Positions 44,421 through 57,149 of a stretch of DNA of 64,000 nucleotides are shown piece by piece (within the stretch, counting starts at the first letter, position 1; every line of letters starts with the position of its first letter). This DNA comes from Morella rubra (Eukaryota; Streptophyta; Magnoliopsida; Fagales; Myricaceae). Made by a program: the position numbers and the translations under genes. The notes beneath the pieces are model-generated. The model ran no database searches, was not told where the DNA came from, and was given only the letters and a program-made list of their open reading frames with translations. Location: positions 32,235,391-32,299,390 of the forward strand of contig CM025855.1 of assembly GCA_003952965.2 (NCBI GenBank), read 5' to 3'.

Positions 44421-45939
44421 TCAGATCCTGCTTTCCCCGGCCAAAAACTTGTGAATCCTTCCATTAACCTCGATTATACTGCATCCAGTAGTCTTAGCAA
44501 TGCCAGAGTTATTCATCTTGTCTCTCCATCTATTTGCTTCCTCCCATTTACCAAATGCTGCGTACAAGTTGGCGAACATCATGAACTCCCCATCACTGAA
44601 CTGACGAGTCCTGGCAAAATATAGCTTCATTAGTTTTTCCCCCGTGTCAAGGTCACGATGGATGACACAGGCACTAAGCAAAGCACCCAAGATGGACTCC
44701 CCCGGTTCAAATGGCATGGCAAATGAGTTGAAATGCTCGGTCAAGAAGCTTGGCTCTGCTTAGAAGATCAACCATGCACCCGTAGTGCTCTATCTTGGGA
44801 GAGATTCCGAATTCCTTCTCCATGCTGTTGAATAATTGACATCCATCTTCCACCAAGCCTGCATGGGCACAAGCATTAAGCAGGCCGATGAAGGTAATGT
44901 CATCAGGCATTATGCAGTTCTCTCTCATTTTGTCATAAAGTTTGAGAGCGGAATAGCCATAGCCATGAAAACCGAGTCCAGCGATGATGGCATTCCAACA
45001 GTAAATATCCTTACATTGGGACTTGTAGAATACCTCTAAGGCTTTCAGTGTGCTTCCGCACTTGGCATACATGACTATTAGCGCTGTTGTGACATGAGGA
45101 CTTGAGTCAAGCCGACGATCTTTAGCATAGATGTGTAACTTATTGCCTCTTTCAAGTGATCCCAGATGAGCACAGGCAGATAAAACATCAGTCATTGTTA
45201 GAAAATCAGGCTTTACATTTCCAGCCCGCATTTCTTCAAACAAATCAACAGCTTCAGCATAAAGCTCATTGCGAACATAACCTCTTACCATTGTATTCCA
45301 TGTAATGATATTCTTCACAGGGAGCTCCTTGAATAATTTGTGTGCTTCAACCATATCCCCTGCATTGGTATACACCAGTATCATAGAGTTCCAGGAGACA
45401 GTATCTTTTGTAGGAATTTGATCAAAGATACTCCTAGCAGACACTGTTCTTCCCATGTTTGCATACCCAGAGATCATGATATTGAATGATGAGAGGTCCT
45501 TCAAAGGCATTGAATGAAAAAGTAATGTTGCATTATCCATCTGCTCACTAGATACGTATGCATCTAACATAGAATTCCAAGCAACCACGTCTTTCACAGG
45601 CATATTCTCAAACACATTATGAGCGTCACCAATGAATCCAAGAGAGGAATACATGTTCAGTAGGGCAGTTTGGACGAAAAGATGGCAACAGAAACCAGTT
45701 TTTATTGTCTGGCCATGGAGGGCGAGCGCAGTAAAAGAACTAGAAAGGTCTGCAGCGGCTTGAAGTAAAGGGGGAAAGGTATAATTATCAGCGTGCAAAC
45801 CAAGTTCCTTCATATTTATATATGTTAGAATTGCTTTCTTTGCATTCCCCTTGAGCACCTGCTCCTTAATATTCTTATTCCATCTTCGTGAATCAGGCAC
45901 TTTGGACAGGCAATTGGAGTTGCAGGCCAAGAAAGCCAT
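44421..45939 (-). pseudogene. PLS-class pentatricopeptide repeat protein (E/E+), one 1-nt frameshift
   Basis: This is an intronless gene of about 505 residues. Repeats alternate P, L and S types, for example DVVAWNSMLDAYVSSEQMDN, DTVSWNSMILVYTNAGDMVE and NIITWNTMVRGYVRNELYAE, then HYGCMVDLLSRAKLLDRAF. The tail FMMFANLYAAFGKWEEANRW ... GCSIIEVNGRIHKFLAGES is the E/E+ region; there is no DYW domain. Such proteins bind organelle RNA base by base, usually for C-to-U editing with a separate DYW partner. The predicted N-terminus is short for a targeting peptide. At 44721-44723 one extra T (minus strand) shifts LI-AMPFEPGES out of frame. With every other codon sound, this is either a very young pseudogene or a base-call error, and the gene may be functional. 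Start ATG is at 45939. Confidence 0.88.
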
Positions 45940-46215
45940 TTCAGATTAAACGGTCCATTCCACAGATTAATGCCTTAAAGAAGTACCACAACCATAAAAG
46001 ATTTTGCAAAATGGCTTGCAATAATGCTGTGTTTGGACCTGCATTTGTCTTTATCCCCGTTTTCTCTACCATTAATGTCACTATCATCATTTTTGTCACT
46101 GTCATTACCGTAACATCATCCCAGTTTGTCAATTACCCATCCTGCAATTCCAAAAATTAGATCGACAGTAGAGAACTTTGATATGTTATATCATTTTAAA
46201 GGCCTCAGAAATGGT
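45940..46215. other. PPR upstream region
   Basis: Presumed promoter of the minus-strand PPR gene. No motif is clear enough to name. Confidence 0.4.
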
Positions 46216-46543
46216 CAAAATCTTCACCCATCATAAAGATTCTCAAAGATAAGGAGGACATCCATTGAGGTAAAAAGACAAAATAGAATGTTATCCGTTG
46301 AGAAAATCTAAGCCAGCCAAACTGGCCAGCTGGGAAAACCGAAGTCCTTCCTACATGTTAATTCAACATTTCATGCGACAAAATCTTCACCCATCATAAA
46401 AGATTCTCAAAGATAAGGAGGACATCCATTGAGGTAAAAAGACAAAATAGAATGTTATCCGTTGAAAAAATCTAAGCCAGCCAAACTGGCCAGCTGGGAA
46501 AACCGAAGTCCTTCCTACATGTTAATTCAACATTAGATGTGAC
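46216..46543. repeat. Two-copy tandem repeat, 163-164 bp
   Basis: The run caaaatcttcacccatcata ... ctacatgttaattcaacatt occurs at 46216-46378 and 46379-46543. It differs by one A insertion and a few substitutions, so the duplication is recent. Confidence 0.92.
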
Positions 46544-46800
46544 AACTGTGTAACATAACGTAAGATCCACTTCATCTCCAAAATATACAACTCAATAAAT
46601 CTACACTAATACCCTAAAAGGGACGAAAAAACTACCAGAAAAGTATATTGGAATAGGAATATGTTACTCTTCATTAGTTGCAGTTGCCAAATGCTGGACA
46701 GCTTCCCATGATGTCCAATCCTCCAAGTTAATACTTATGTAAATCAAGGGAGCTACCTCTCACAAGGCTGAACCTCAGCTGCCTGCATTGCCACCACTTT

Positions 46801-47230
46801 TCATGCAGAAGGGCTTGAGTTCATGCCTCTCATAGCAGCGCCAAAGATGGACATCTGGAAACTATCATCTTCCACCTTCTTCAGAACTTCCTATACAACC
46901 TTGAAGTCTAAAGACTCAGCCAGAACCAAATGCCCAAGAACCTCACGGAAGGTGTTTGGTGCTTTTGGCAAATCAATGCCAATATCAACCAAACGAAGCT
47001 ATAATAAGGCACTGATCCCTATCCCTGTAGCAGTCCAGACATTCTTATCGAGCAAGTGCCCAAGAGACTTTATGACAAGTTCCCATAAGATGAGCTCTTT
47101 TCCAGTGCAAGGGAAGTTCCACATAAGATGGTAAGCTGGGGCATTTAACTCTACACATTGCAGTGCTTCATCGAGGTTTTGAACACTGAAATGTTTGTCC
47201 AGAGGGGAGACAGTTTTCCCTTGAAGATTG
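46801..47230 (-). pseudogene. eIF4G-like fragment (MA3 region), with stop codons
   Basis: One minus-strand frame reads SVQNLDEALQCVELNAPAYH, later [35 protein letters not shown] and SLDFKVVKEVLKKVEDDSFQ. From memory of the family this is the C-terminal MA3 part of a plant translation initiation factor 4G, the scaffold joining eIF4E and eIF4A. Two TAG codons interrupt the frame (after ISALL, and between KVV and EVLKK, with only loose matches in the middle). The fragment is about 140 residues of a protein that is normally far longer. There are no introns across it, so a decayed retrocopy or gene fragment fits. Confidence 0.65.
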
Positions 47231-48842
47231 ACAGGAACTGAATGGTTGTTTCAGAATGACATATCCGAATAGCTCAGTTATTCACTCTTGTAGGATCTGA
47301 AAGATGAAGAACCTGTAACTGTTGGGAAGTTATCCTCCTAACAAGCATTTGTAATACAAAAGCAAAGAGCTAGAAGTCAACCACACAAGCCAAAATCATA
47401 CGCTACAATGAGATGCATGGAAGAGACCAAAGTAAACGCAGTGCATCATTCCATATGTAATGTAGGTTCTTCATGGACACGCCCTACCGCACTGCCTGCC
47501 CACCTAAAGCCCACATGTCGCTGTTTGTCCATATTTACAGCAAGTACACATACTCGAGTGCCCTGCTAAGAATTAGGACAGATAGAGTTTATAAGACTGA
47601 ACCAACTGATATCTACCTCTCCCAAAGAACCTTAGGGGCGGTGACTGTAACCATCTTAAATATTGCATAGGATTCACAAAAGTTTGCAACGGAAAACATA
47701 ATGACTTATAATCTGAGGTAGTGCAAGAATTCCTTCAAATTAGGACCATCGAAGACGTTTCAACATTTAAATCTTCAATGAGCTTAATGTAGACAAATTA
47801 CAGAAGAATGAAAACTCAACACAACGCAAAATCAACTTCTTTTGTATTACTCTCTTTTCTTTTCTGTCTTCTTCTTTTCTTTTTTCCCTCGTTTTCTCTG
47901 TCTCTCTTTTTAATTAGCAGGATTGAAGGCCAAACCCACTTCGCAAATTTGGAAAGGACTTGGCTAAGTTTTGGACAGATTTTCTGCCTTCAGCCATTAT
48001 CGAAAGCGCAAGCAATGTACTCCAGGATCCGACAAAACCGTAGAAGAATCACCAAGAAAATTACCTGCGCAACAGATCCCTCTCTCGGTAACATGAAACA
48101 TCAACGGACACAAACACACCCATATGACGATATGCTTAGCTGAATGCGCTGTACATAAAGCTATGGTTTTGGATTGCCTCGAATGTGGGAGCAATAACGC
48201 CATGGGGACCGAGGGCTTATCAGCGTATGATCGGCTGGCATAACTGGAACTTCGAAAACTGTCTCTACAGAGCGAGAGCGAGAGAGCATTGTATCCATCC
48301 GATTGAAGAAAAATGTAGACAGAGATGAGATGGGGATGGTTTGGGGGAAGGGTTCCACTTCTTTCCAGATAGAGAGAGAGAGCTTTCTCCCCGACACTGC
48401 GTCTCTAACTCCATCTGCGCGTCTCTTGGGAGCTGCAAAGAGAGGAAGGAAAACAGAGACACTGCGAAAGCTGCGTAAGCGACAACGCTCGAACCAATAA
48501 TTATAAACCCAATCGTAGGTCGAATGTAGATGGGCTCAGGAAAAAAAAAAATCCGAGTGTAGGGAGTGATTTAAAAGAGAGCTACTAGACGAATTGTTTC
48601 CGTTGTTACGTCGGAAAATGCCTATCGACAACTATTTGATATTTTTTCTTACGATAAAGCCAATTGGAAAAACAGTCCATAAAAAAAAAAACAAAAATAA
48701 AGAAGGCCACGTGTAACCACAACTTCCACTGACTAGTGACTACCTCTGAGAATTTAGAGAGAGAGAGAGGGTCCGCGAAACACATTCATCTAGCAAGCCC
48801 CTTGACTCCCAAGCCATCAGAGTTCGTTTGAGGCAAACGAAA
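47231..48842. other. Intergenic DNA with weak traces; GPX promoter at right
   Basis: Minus-strand text near 47,470-47,650 (TAPKVLWERYQL, then SDMWALGGQ in another frame) faintly recalls protein-kinase subdomains VIII-IX but is too broken to call. GA-rich stretches at 48,255-48,290 and 48,370-48,390 look like a 5' leader of a minus-strand transcript; a short frame starting MDTMLSRSRSVETVFEVP near 48,295 is unassigned. Positions 48,500-48,842 hold the promoter and leader of the glutathione peroxidase gene. Confidence 0.4.
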
Positions 48843-51800
48843 ATGGCAGCCATGCCTTTCTCTTCTTCTTTACATGGTTTCTTACAGACCAAAGTAAAGC
48901 CAAGTTCTTTTCCTTCTTCTCTATGGCACTCTTCAATTGCTATCCCATCCATCATAACGTCACTTGGGTCCTCCAAATCAGCCATTTTTCAGCACGGGCT
49001 CTCTTTGCAATCATCAACTTTTTCAGGGTTTCCCCTGAAATCTCGTTCTTTCGCAGTTAACGCCAGAGCCGCTACGGAGAAGAATATCTATGATTTTACT
49101 GTCAAAGTACGTGTTTTGGAGAAGAACTCCTTATCTTCCGACTCCCCCCAACCCCCTCCTTTCCCCGGGGCTTCCCGTTCAGCGTCAAATTGTTATGGTG
49201 GTTTTCGAATATTGACTATCCCGCGATGGTTTCCGCGTTCTCGGTGTTGGGTAGTGGTTTCTGGGTATTAGATTAATTATAAACATTTGAGAGTCTCTTA
49301 CATGTGTATGTGCGTATTTACGGCATTTAATTGAATGTGGCAGAGGAAAAAGGACCAAGCTTCCTGAACTTTTAAGTGGTAATTCTGTCGTGTATTTTAC
49401 CAGTGCTTTTAGCTTGAACAAGTGAGAAGAAAATAGCCAACTCTGTAGCTGATTCGGGGCGAATCGGAAGTCTAGTTGTTTCGAGTTGGTATTTTAGGGG
49501 TGAAGGGAATTCAATTTCCATAACATGCTGGGTTCTTCAATGAGTTCGCTAAAGATAGATGCTTGGACGTTTGACCGATTCGTAAAATTTCTCTCTTTTA
49601 GCCAGTGCTTTTTTTTTTTTTTTTGCAATTATTATCGTGAACCTTTAGTCTGAGCTCCAATTCTTAGATTCATAGCTTCTCATCTCCGATAATCTGAGTC
49701 CAGAGCAACCGAATTCGGGAAAGAATGTGTAAAGATGCATGGTGTATGTTCTTACGCGTCGTGGTTGTTGATGCAGGATATTGATGGGAAGGATGTTTCT
49801 CTCGGCAAGTTTAAGGGGAAGGTTCTCTTGATTGTTAATGTTGCTTCCAAATGGTACGTACTCACACCTGAATGACGATTTGCAGCTCTGTATAGTTGTG
49901 TTTACGTTGAAATTTATCTTTTGTTTTTTGTCTTTTAAAGCCCGGTCCCTATGTCATTATCATTCCAGTTTGTGATATAACTGGATTTTTTATTTATTTC
50001 CAAATCACAGTGGTCTGACGAGTTCAAATTACTCGGAACTGTCTCACATATACGAGAAGTACAAAACTCAAGGTATGCTAATTAATGGAGGATAGTACCT
50101 AGGTTTTGCTTCTTTCTATATTTAGGTATTTGACACTTGCGCCCAAGTTCCGCCACCACGATTAATGTGTCTGGCTGTTGGCTTTTAGAAATTTGTCCAT
50201 CGATCTAGCTACTGGTCTGTATTATTATCTGAACTACAGTTGGATGCACCGTCGTTTATTTTGTGGAGAATACATCTGCAAACAACTTTTCGCTGCTGTT
50301 TCTTTCCTATGCGGTTTCTTCTCCCCCCCCAAACCAAAAAAGAAAAAGAAAAATAAAGGGCTCTTGAATAAGGAACCAATGATTGCCTCAACATTTATTG
50401 ATTAGTTATACCTTTAACGTTCATGGATGTACGTATCAGTTAACCATTGTAGTTTTGTTTTTGTACTGTTGCCTTGCTGCACGGGTTTGCTTCATGTACT
50501 GTTTGGATCACGATATTGCTAGTATATTTTTTATACACATTCAAAACATGCTCCTGTAGAGATGATACATGTGGGAAGTTAGATACTTTTCAATCTTTGT
50601 TTTATTCAAACATAGGACAACCTAAGTCAATTCATTGTAAAGCATCTGAGCAGTCCTAGAACAAAGAATGAGACTTGTTATTGATGAATCTTCCACACAC
50701 TTCAAGAATTTCCAGTTAGCAAGAATTGTTTTGTCACTGATATGGTACTCCTAAATTGTTTTGTGATTGCAGGATTTGAGATTCTAGCTTTCCCCTGCAA
50801 TCAGTTTGGTGGGCAAGAACCCGGATCAAACCCTGAAATCAAGCAGTTTGCCTGTACAAGGTTTAAAGCAGAATTTCCAATTTTTGATAAGGTCTGTTTG
50901 AATGCTTTTTTCTTCTGTATATTAGATGATTGGACGAGTACTCAGGTACTGAGAGCTGTGCACAACAGGTTGATGTCAATGGGCCTGATACAGCTCCAGT
51001 TTACCAGTTCCTGAAATCAAATGCTGGAGGATTTTTAGGTGATCTTGTCAAGTGGAATTTTGAGAAGTTCTTGGTGGACAAAAATGGTAAAGTTGCTGAG
51101 AGATACCCACCGACAACCTCCCCTTTTCAAATTGAGGTATGCTTTGGGATTTTTTTTGGCATTCAGTTCTAGAGTTTTGGGGGTACCTTGATACTAGATA
51201 CTAGTTGAAGTCAATCATTCCAACCTTTGCATGTTATTGGCAATGGTAATGAAGGTGTTTACCCTACTTGAAATATTCATGACACCCAACTGTTATAACA
51301 ATCAAGTTATTTTGTGGTTCATGATGGTTGTTCCTATGGAGTTATATAGCCAAGCAAAACCATTTCATACTCCCAGAAAGAAATGAAAAGTACACACTTT
51401 CAAAATAGTCCAAATTTAGGGGTTAACATGAGTGCATTTTACTATCTGTTCTACACCTTTATATTAATACTTGAGCTTTGCAAGGGGGAGAACTATTTTC
51501 AAAGAGTAGACATGTAGACAATTCCATATGATGGTTTCTCATATTTGGTGGTTAAGAAAATTACATTTGTAATCTTTGGCATAAATGCATCATATTCCTA
51601 ATATGATGGCAGGGGGTTGAAATTGATATTGACTGTAATTCATATGGATTGAGCTTTACTCCTTTAAGTTGATTTCTAATAAGTGGACGAACGTTTTGAG
51701 CTTTTGTTTGAGTTACTGAAGTGCTAGCCTCTGTTGTGTTTTAGTCAGTATACGTGTGGAGCTATTAGTAAATTCAATCCAAAGGTACAAACCATTCAGA

Positions 51801-52496
51801 AGTTAATGATGTTGGTAGTCAACTAATATTGTGACTGATGCTATTACAGAGCTTTGGGAGTTAGTTTACAAGGAATGAGGTCCTGAAAAGTGTATTCACT
51901 GATCATCATTTGGTATTTTGTGGGGTGGGGCACACAGTTTAGTTGATCCTGAAGGCAGTTAATTCGCAGATGTATTTAAGTAGCTTCCTTAAGCAGAACC
52001 AGATCACTCTGAAATTTGAGCAGAACTGATACAGTCTCTTGTCGTTGAACAAGAAAGTGTGATTAAATCATGTTATATTGGACTGGGGTTTAAAAGAAGG
52101 GAGAGAACCCTACAATACCATAGCCTATAAACCCAATAGGCCTCCTGCATACGAATATAAAATCAACCATAATAAAAAGAAGGGTCTGGAACTGAGCCTT
52201 CTGTTCCTTCTATATGTAATTGCAATAATACTTGTGATATTATAAAATGCAAGGACCAATAAGACATTGGAATCATGTGATGATGGGTGTGTACCTATTG
52301 GATTCTCGTATAGTGTTTTAGAGACTACTTGACATGAAAAATTCTGCATTAATTGTTTCCATTTCGGTAAAGGGATTCTTAGTAAACTTCTACCTGCATG
52401 GGTGCGCGGGAGTATCCTCTCACATGTTTTTTCTGCTTCTCTGATTTATTATGTAAATTATTTCAGAAGGATATCCAACAGCTCCTAGCGGCATGA
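48843..52496 (+). CDS. GPX: Plastid phospholipid hydroperoxide glutathione peroxidase, six exons, intact
   Basis: Exons 48843-49106, 49777-49853, 50011-50072, 50773-50891, 50969-51136 and 52467-52496 join with GT-AG introns into an open frame of 239 residues ending QQLLAA. The first 75 or so residues, rich in serine and low in acidic residues, form a chloroplast transit peptide; the mature part starts near [12 protein letters not shown]. Catalytic residues are visible: peroxidatic Cys114 in NVASKCG, Gln149 in [11 protein letters not shown], and Trp203-Asn204 in [12 protein letters not shown]. Cys162 ([10 protein letters not shown]) is the resolving cysteine typical of plant enzymes, which use thioredoxin rather than glutathione. 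It reduces lipid hydroperoxides in the plastid. It uses cysteine, not selenocysteine. I start at ATG 48843 (aaaATGGCA context). No defects were seen. Confidence 0.96.
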
Positions 52497-53706
52497 AAGT
52501 TGAGCTGCGAAGCCATGCCTGACATCATCAGCTATGCCGAGGGAAGAACGTGAGGGTACAGATTTCTGGAGTAGTCGTGGCACGCCTAGTTGTAATTTCT
52601 GTGTAACTTATTTGTGATTTTTGTTTGCGATGTTGCACATTTCAGCAGTTTTTGCACTTTTCCCCCATGGCCAATCTTGCGTGATGTTGTTAATATATTG
52701 TTACAGATATGCAGCAATGAGCCTCTCTCTCTCTCTCTCTCATATCGTTTTCCCTGTGAGGCAATTCCAAAATGTTCCTTTCAATGGTTGAGCCCGAACT
52801 TATGAATTAATTCATTGGTAATTATTGTCAAACAGATTTTCACTTCTGTTCTCGATGCGTTTTTCCTTTTGAAATTTATCAGCTTGATTCTATAAATGCT
52901 GGAAAACAAATTGTCTGTAGAAGGCCGGACACGACATACGTGATGGGCATCAAACCAAAAATTTGTTGGAAAACACGAAAAAGAAAGGAGTAATTTTTTA
53001 TTTTTTTGGGTACGCATTTCTTGTTTCTCATGACTGCCAGAGCTACTTCTGCACCCGGTGTGCATTCCCCTACGAAAGTTGCTTGATTGTGAGTTGCCCG
53101 TCGAAGACCTCCCTTCCATCGACTGCATCAACAAATCAAGCAGTTAAGACCTTTCAGCAACATATACTGCAATGATTGCTTAGCTCTCATTATCTGGTAA
53201 TCTGGGCATGCCAGAACGATTTTAGTTCAAGCACATCTTCTACTTGTGTTTTTTCTACACTCGAGTATATCTTGTACGGTAGTAACGCATTCTCGGCCTG
53301 GAAGTCAAAGCCGATGAAAAGTCAGGCTTTTATCTTGTATATAAAAGTCAGGTGGGCTTTTAGCCCACACCAGCTGCATCCTCCCCCAGCAGACAGAGAT
53401 GGCTAGACTTTACTTTCAGCTGAGAGCAGCTGGAATAAGAAGAGAACATGCTGCGATCCCCCAACCAATGAAAATGAGCTTGGTCGTGTTTTTGAGTCCC
53501 ATTAAATAACTACACACTTGTTGAGAAGTCACTTTCCCCACAAAGAAGAAGACATATTTAGCGAGAAATCTTCCCAGAAATTCGTTAGAGACACCAGCAT
53601 AGCAGCTATAACCTCTCACCCCATAAAAGAAAAGTCAATACCTTGAAGTTTACACATCCGTACCCGCTGAACTATCTCAGATCTATGAGCCCACAAGGCT
53701 TCGGGC
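52497..53706. other. GPX 3'-UTR and intergenic DNA to the transporter
   Basis: The GPX 3' region includes a (CT)n run near 52,723-52,740. No gene was recognised between. A TATATAAA box at 53338-53345 is a candidate core promoter for the transporter, whose ATG is at 53707. Confidence 0.5.
53338..53345 (+). promoter_or_regulatory. Candidate TATA box of the folate-biopterin transporter
   Basis: TATATAAA in the context cttgtatataaaagtcagg lies about 360 bases upstream of the start codon. This implies a leader of roughly 330 bases, long but possible. There is no direct evidence. Confidence 0.35.
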
Positions 53707-55818
53707 ATGGATTCCTTAGAAACCGAAAAACTCGTTGAAAAACCTTACCTCCATCAATCTGAGCCATCCCCGCGCACTGCAAATAAAGATGGCCATCATT
53801 TTCTAAAAGCTTTCCCCACAACTAATTTTCTTTCTATCATTCTCGGACCGTTTCAATGGCTACAAATGCTCTGTTCCCAGTTAAACCCGAGCTTCATCCT
53901 CGGCATAGTTCTCGTTTACGGCCTCGGCCATGGCTTTTCCGGATCTTACTTCATGGTAGTCTCTGACTACTACTGGAAAGACGTACAGAAAGTCCAACCC
54001 TCAGTTGTGCAGCTCTACATCGGCTTCTACTACATTCCATGGGTCATGAAGCCCATCTGGGGCGTCCTCACCGATGTCTTTCCGGTTAGAGGATACCATC
54101 GGCGGCCATATTTTATTATAGGAGGCACTCTTGGGACAGTTTCCGCAATGATGGTTGCAATGGGTGGAAGTTTGGCTGTTGTGGTGGCGTTGGGTTGTTT
54201 GATTGGTATAACTGCAGCCCTGGCGATCTCGAATGTTACCATTGACGCTTGTATTGCGACGAATAGCATCAGAATGCGGTCACTGGCACCGGACCTGCAG
54301 AGTCTCTGTGCGTTCTGCTCATCTGTCGGGGCTCTCATCGGGTTCTCCACCAGTGGAGTTTTCGTTCGCCATCTTGGAGCTCAGGTCAGCGTTACTTCTT
54401 TTGTGTGTTTCTTTGGCAATTTGGTGAAATTGACATCCCAATGTAACGTATTGTCAGCCATTAGCCAACACTCTCTTGATCTCTGTCAATTTGAGTTATT
54501 GTCAGTTGCTTCAATTACCTTACATATTGTGTTATCAATTGAGGGAGCTGTTTTGTAGGAGTGGCATTAGTTTTGTCTTTTGATTCGATATATGGTTCTC
54601 CAAAAATTGCTTACTCAATCTATCTTCTTTGCTGTAGGAAGCGTTGGGTCTTTTGGCTGTCCCACCTGCCTTAGTGGTAGTGTTGGGTTTGCTGATTTAT
54701 GAAGTGAAATCTACCAGTCAGAATTCTGGGAAGGAGAAGGTCACAATCTTTACTTTCCTTTCCTTCCTTGGTTCAACTATAGGAGCACATTTTTTACTTT
54801 CCATCTTGAAAAGTCAATATACTTCTATAGTTTTATATATGCTCGGGTGTTTGATTAAAAAAGGAAAATCACCCGTCACTTGACTGAGTGTATTTGAAGT
54901 ATAGGCATATCCCTTTTGATCCCCCCACCTTCTAATTTTAAATTGCATCCTGATGTTTTTCTGTATGTAACGTGTTAGGCAGTGGAGAAAGTAGGAGTGG
55001 CAATAAAGGGGATGTACGAAACAATCAAGTGCCCCCAGGTGTGGAAGCCATCACTATACATATATATATCTTTGGCTCTCAGTATAAGTACTCAAGAAGG
55101 GCAGTTTTATTGGCAGACCGACCCTAAAGCTGGTCCTGGATTTTCTCAGGTTCTGTACATGTTCTCTCCCTTAAAAACACCCAGACATTTATTTACAAAA
55201 ACTGTACGGCCCTTAACCAGGTTGTCCTGTATGCAGGAGTTCATTGGGATCGTTCATGCAATTGGTGCACTGGCTTCTATAGTAGGGGTAATAGTGTATC
55301 ACAAAGCTCTAAAAGACTACCCATTTAGAAACCTACTCTTTTTCGCTCAGCTCTTCTATGGCATATCTGGTATGCTTGACCTCATCTTCATGCTCAGGTG
55401 GAATTTGGTTCTTGGAATTCCGGACTACTTGTTTGCCGTTATAGAGGGATGCGTCTCCAGTATCATAAGTAAGATTCGATGGATACCCATGATCGTGTTA
55501 AGCACCCAGCTATGCCCTTCAGGCATTGAAGGTACATTTTTTGCACTTCTGATGTGCATTGACAGCCTTGGCTCCCTTTCCTCCAAATGGGGAGGAGGAA
55601 TTGTTCTTCACCGACTGCATGTCACAAGGACTGATTTCACAAATTTATGGCTGGCCATTTTGATTAGAAACATCCTGAGAATTGCGACACTTGCATTGAT
55701 TTTTCTTGTTCCTAATGATGAGCATAATTTGGTTCGACCGGATACTTTGGCAAAGAAGTCGGCCGATGATGAGAGCCTGCAACTTGTTTCTGTGGATGAG
55801 GAAATTGATGACCTGTAA
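53707..55818 (+). CDS. Folate-biopterin transporter (FBT/BT1 family), four exons, intact
   Basis: Exons 53707-54384, 54638-54739, 54979-55149 and 55237-55818, all in phase 0, give 510 residues. The family marks are LVYGLGHGFSGSYF, YYWKDVQKVQPS, PWVMKPIWGVLTDVFPVRGY with HRRPYFI, and later AISNVTIDACIATNSIRM, then WKPSLYIYISLALSISTQEG and FYWQTDPKAGPGFSQEFIG across a junction. About 12 membrane segments of the major facilitator fold are evident. Characterised members carry folates or pterins across plastid or other membranes; the exact substrate and location are not shown here. The third intron (55150-55236) is only 87 bases, a multiple of three, and has no stop, so an unspliced transcript would add 29 residues. 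Confidence 0.93.
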
Positions 55819-57149
55819 TGCATTAGGGAAAGTGGGAGATTATAGCAAGAAGTTGATTACCTTCATGTGTGTACGTAGACGCTCTACAGAGGTTTTACAT
55901 GTCGAAGATCCTGCTCGACTAGTGCTGTCTTTGTAACATTTCAGAATATTGTACTTCGTTGCTTTATATACCTTCTTCGATCTCTTTTTTCGGATTCACT
56001 GGTTTCTCTGTTATCTCTCCTATACCTGGCTTATAAAGAGGTAAGGAATCATTTTTTTTTCTTCTGGTTGCTACAAGAAGTATGCAGCATTTTCCCTTGG
56101 TTACGTAGCGTCATCGATCTTTCAACAGTTTGGAATAGAGAGGCCATGGATGCATGCACCGATTGCACAACGATTCCAAGAGTTTAAAGAGACGTCGATA
56201 TTCTGTCGATCTAAGATCAGTTGTCTAGAATAGTTGTGTAATACAGTACTTGTAGTAACCTTTGGAATATACTTTTCAATGAGTATGTTGAGATAGTAGA
56301 AAAGCAAGCAGTATTCAGAAAAACTTGATTAGATAGTAAATAAATTATGATCTCCGCATCGCTGAAGTATGTTATGTTAAATTCAAAAATTTAGAGAGGA
56401 TTCTTTCGTGTCAGAATATTTAGAAGTTAAACATAATGCTTTCATTTTGTTTTCCCTTTTAATGTATTCACGTTCGTAAGAAGATGTTCATCAGAAGTGC
56501 GGGGTACTGATGGGAAGACGGCCATGAATATATGGAAAGAAGATGAGAGAGAAGAAACAATTACTTAAAAGAATGGACTGATTGAAAATGTGGCTAATCT
56601 GTGTAATTAAAATAAGATCAATCTATAAAGTCTTATTTGACCCCATACAAAAACACGGTTTTCATATTCCCCGTATATTTCTGATGTATATTGTTCATCA
56701 TGTGCTTTAGAAGCTATAACTGAATCTATGTTACACATAGCAAGATTTACACATCCAGGGAGTTGGATAAAATCCTAATCATAACTTAATATGTACTAAC
56801 ACGATAGGAGGATCTGTAGATCGGAGTGCGCTGGTGGAAGATCCATGACCATAAGAACTCTTCGAACATGGCTCATTTTTCAGACACGACACAAGATCAC
56901 AAATTAGCCCTTAAAGTAATCAAAACAAACTCATAGGAGGAAGGCCGACACCAAGGTCTAACGGGATAGGGCATAGCTATTGACGAATCGCGATAGGTTA
57001 CAGAGGAGGATTCCAGAATTTCCATCGGATTCTTATGGGAGGAGGAATCTTCAGGTTAGGTAGTTCTGCTAAACTCGTTTTAACTCGGCAAGATCTCACC
57101 TAATAAAAACCAAAGATCAACCAATAGTCTTACTCGGTGTTCAACCAGA
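55819..57149. other. Intergenic DNA after the transporter
   Basis: The first 150 bases are likely 3'-UTR (AATATT-rich near 55,945). The rest holds no gene, RNA or transposon end that I recognise. Confidence 0.5.

Noticed and set aside
47470..47650. Possible protein-kinase fragment (minus strand)
   Set aside because: APE-like and DMWALG-like words lie in different frames with stops between; too weak to annotate as a gene.
48828..48842. Longer GPX start with five extra codons
   Set aside because: The codon at 48828 is TTG; ATG 48843 has a good context and begins a normal transit peptide.
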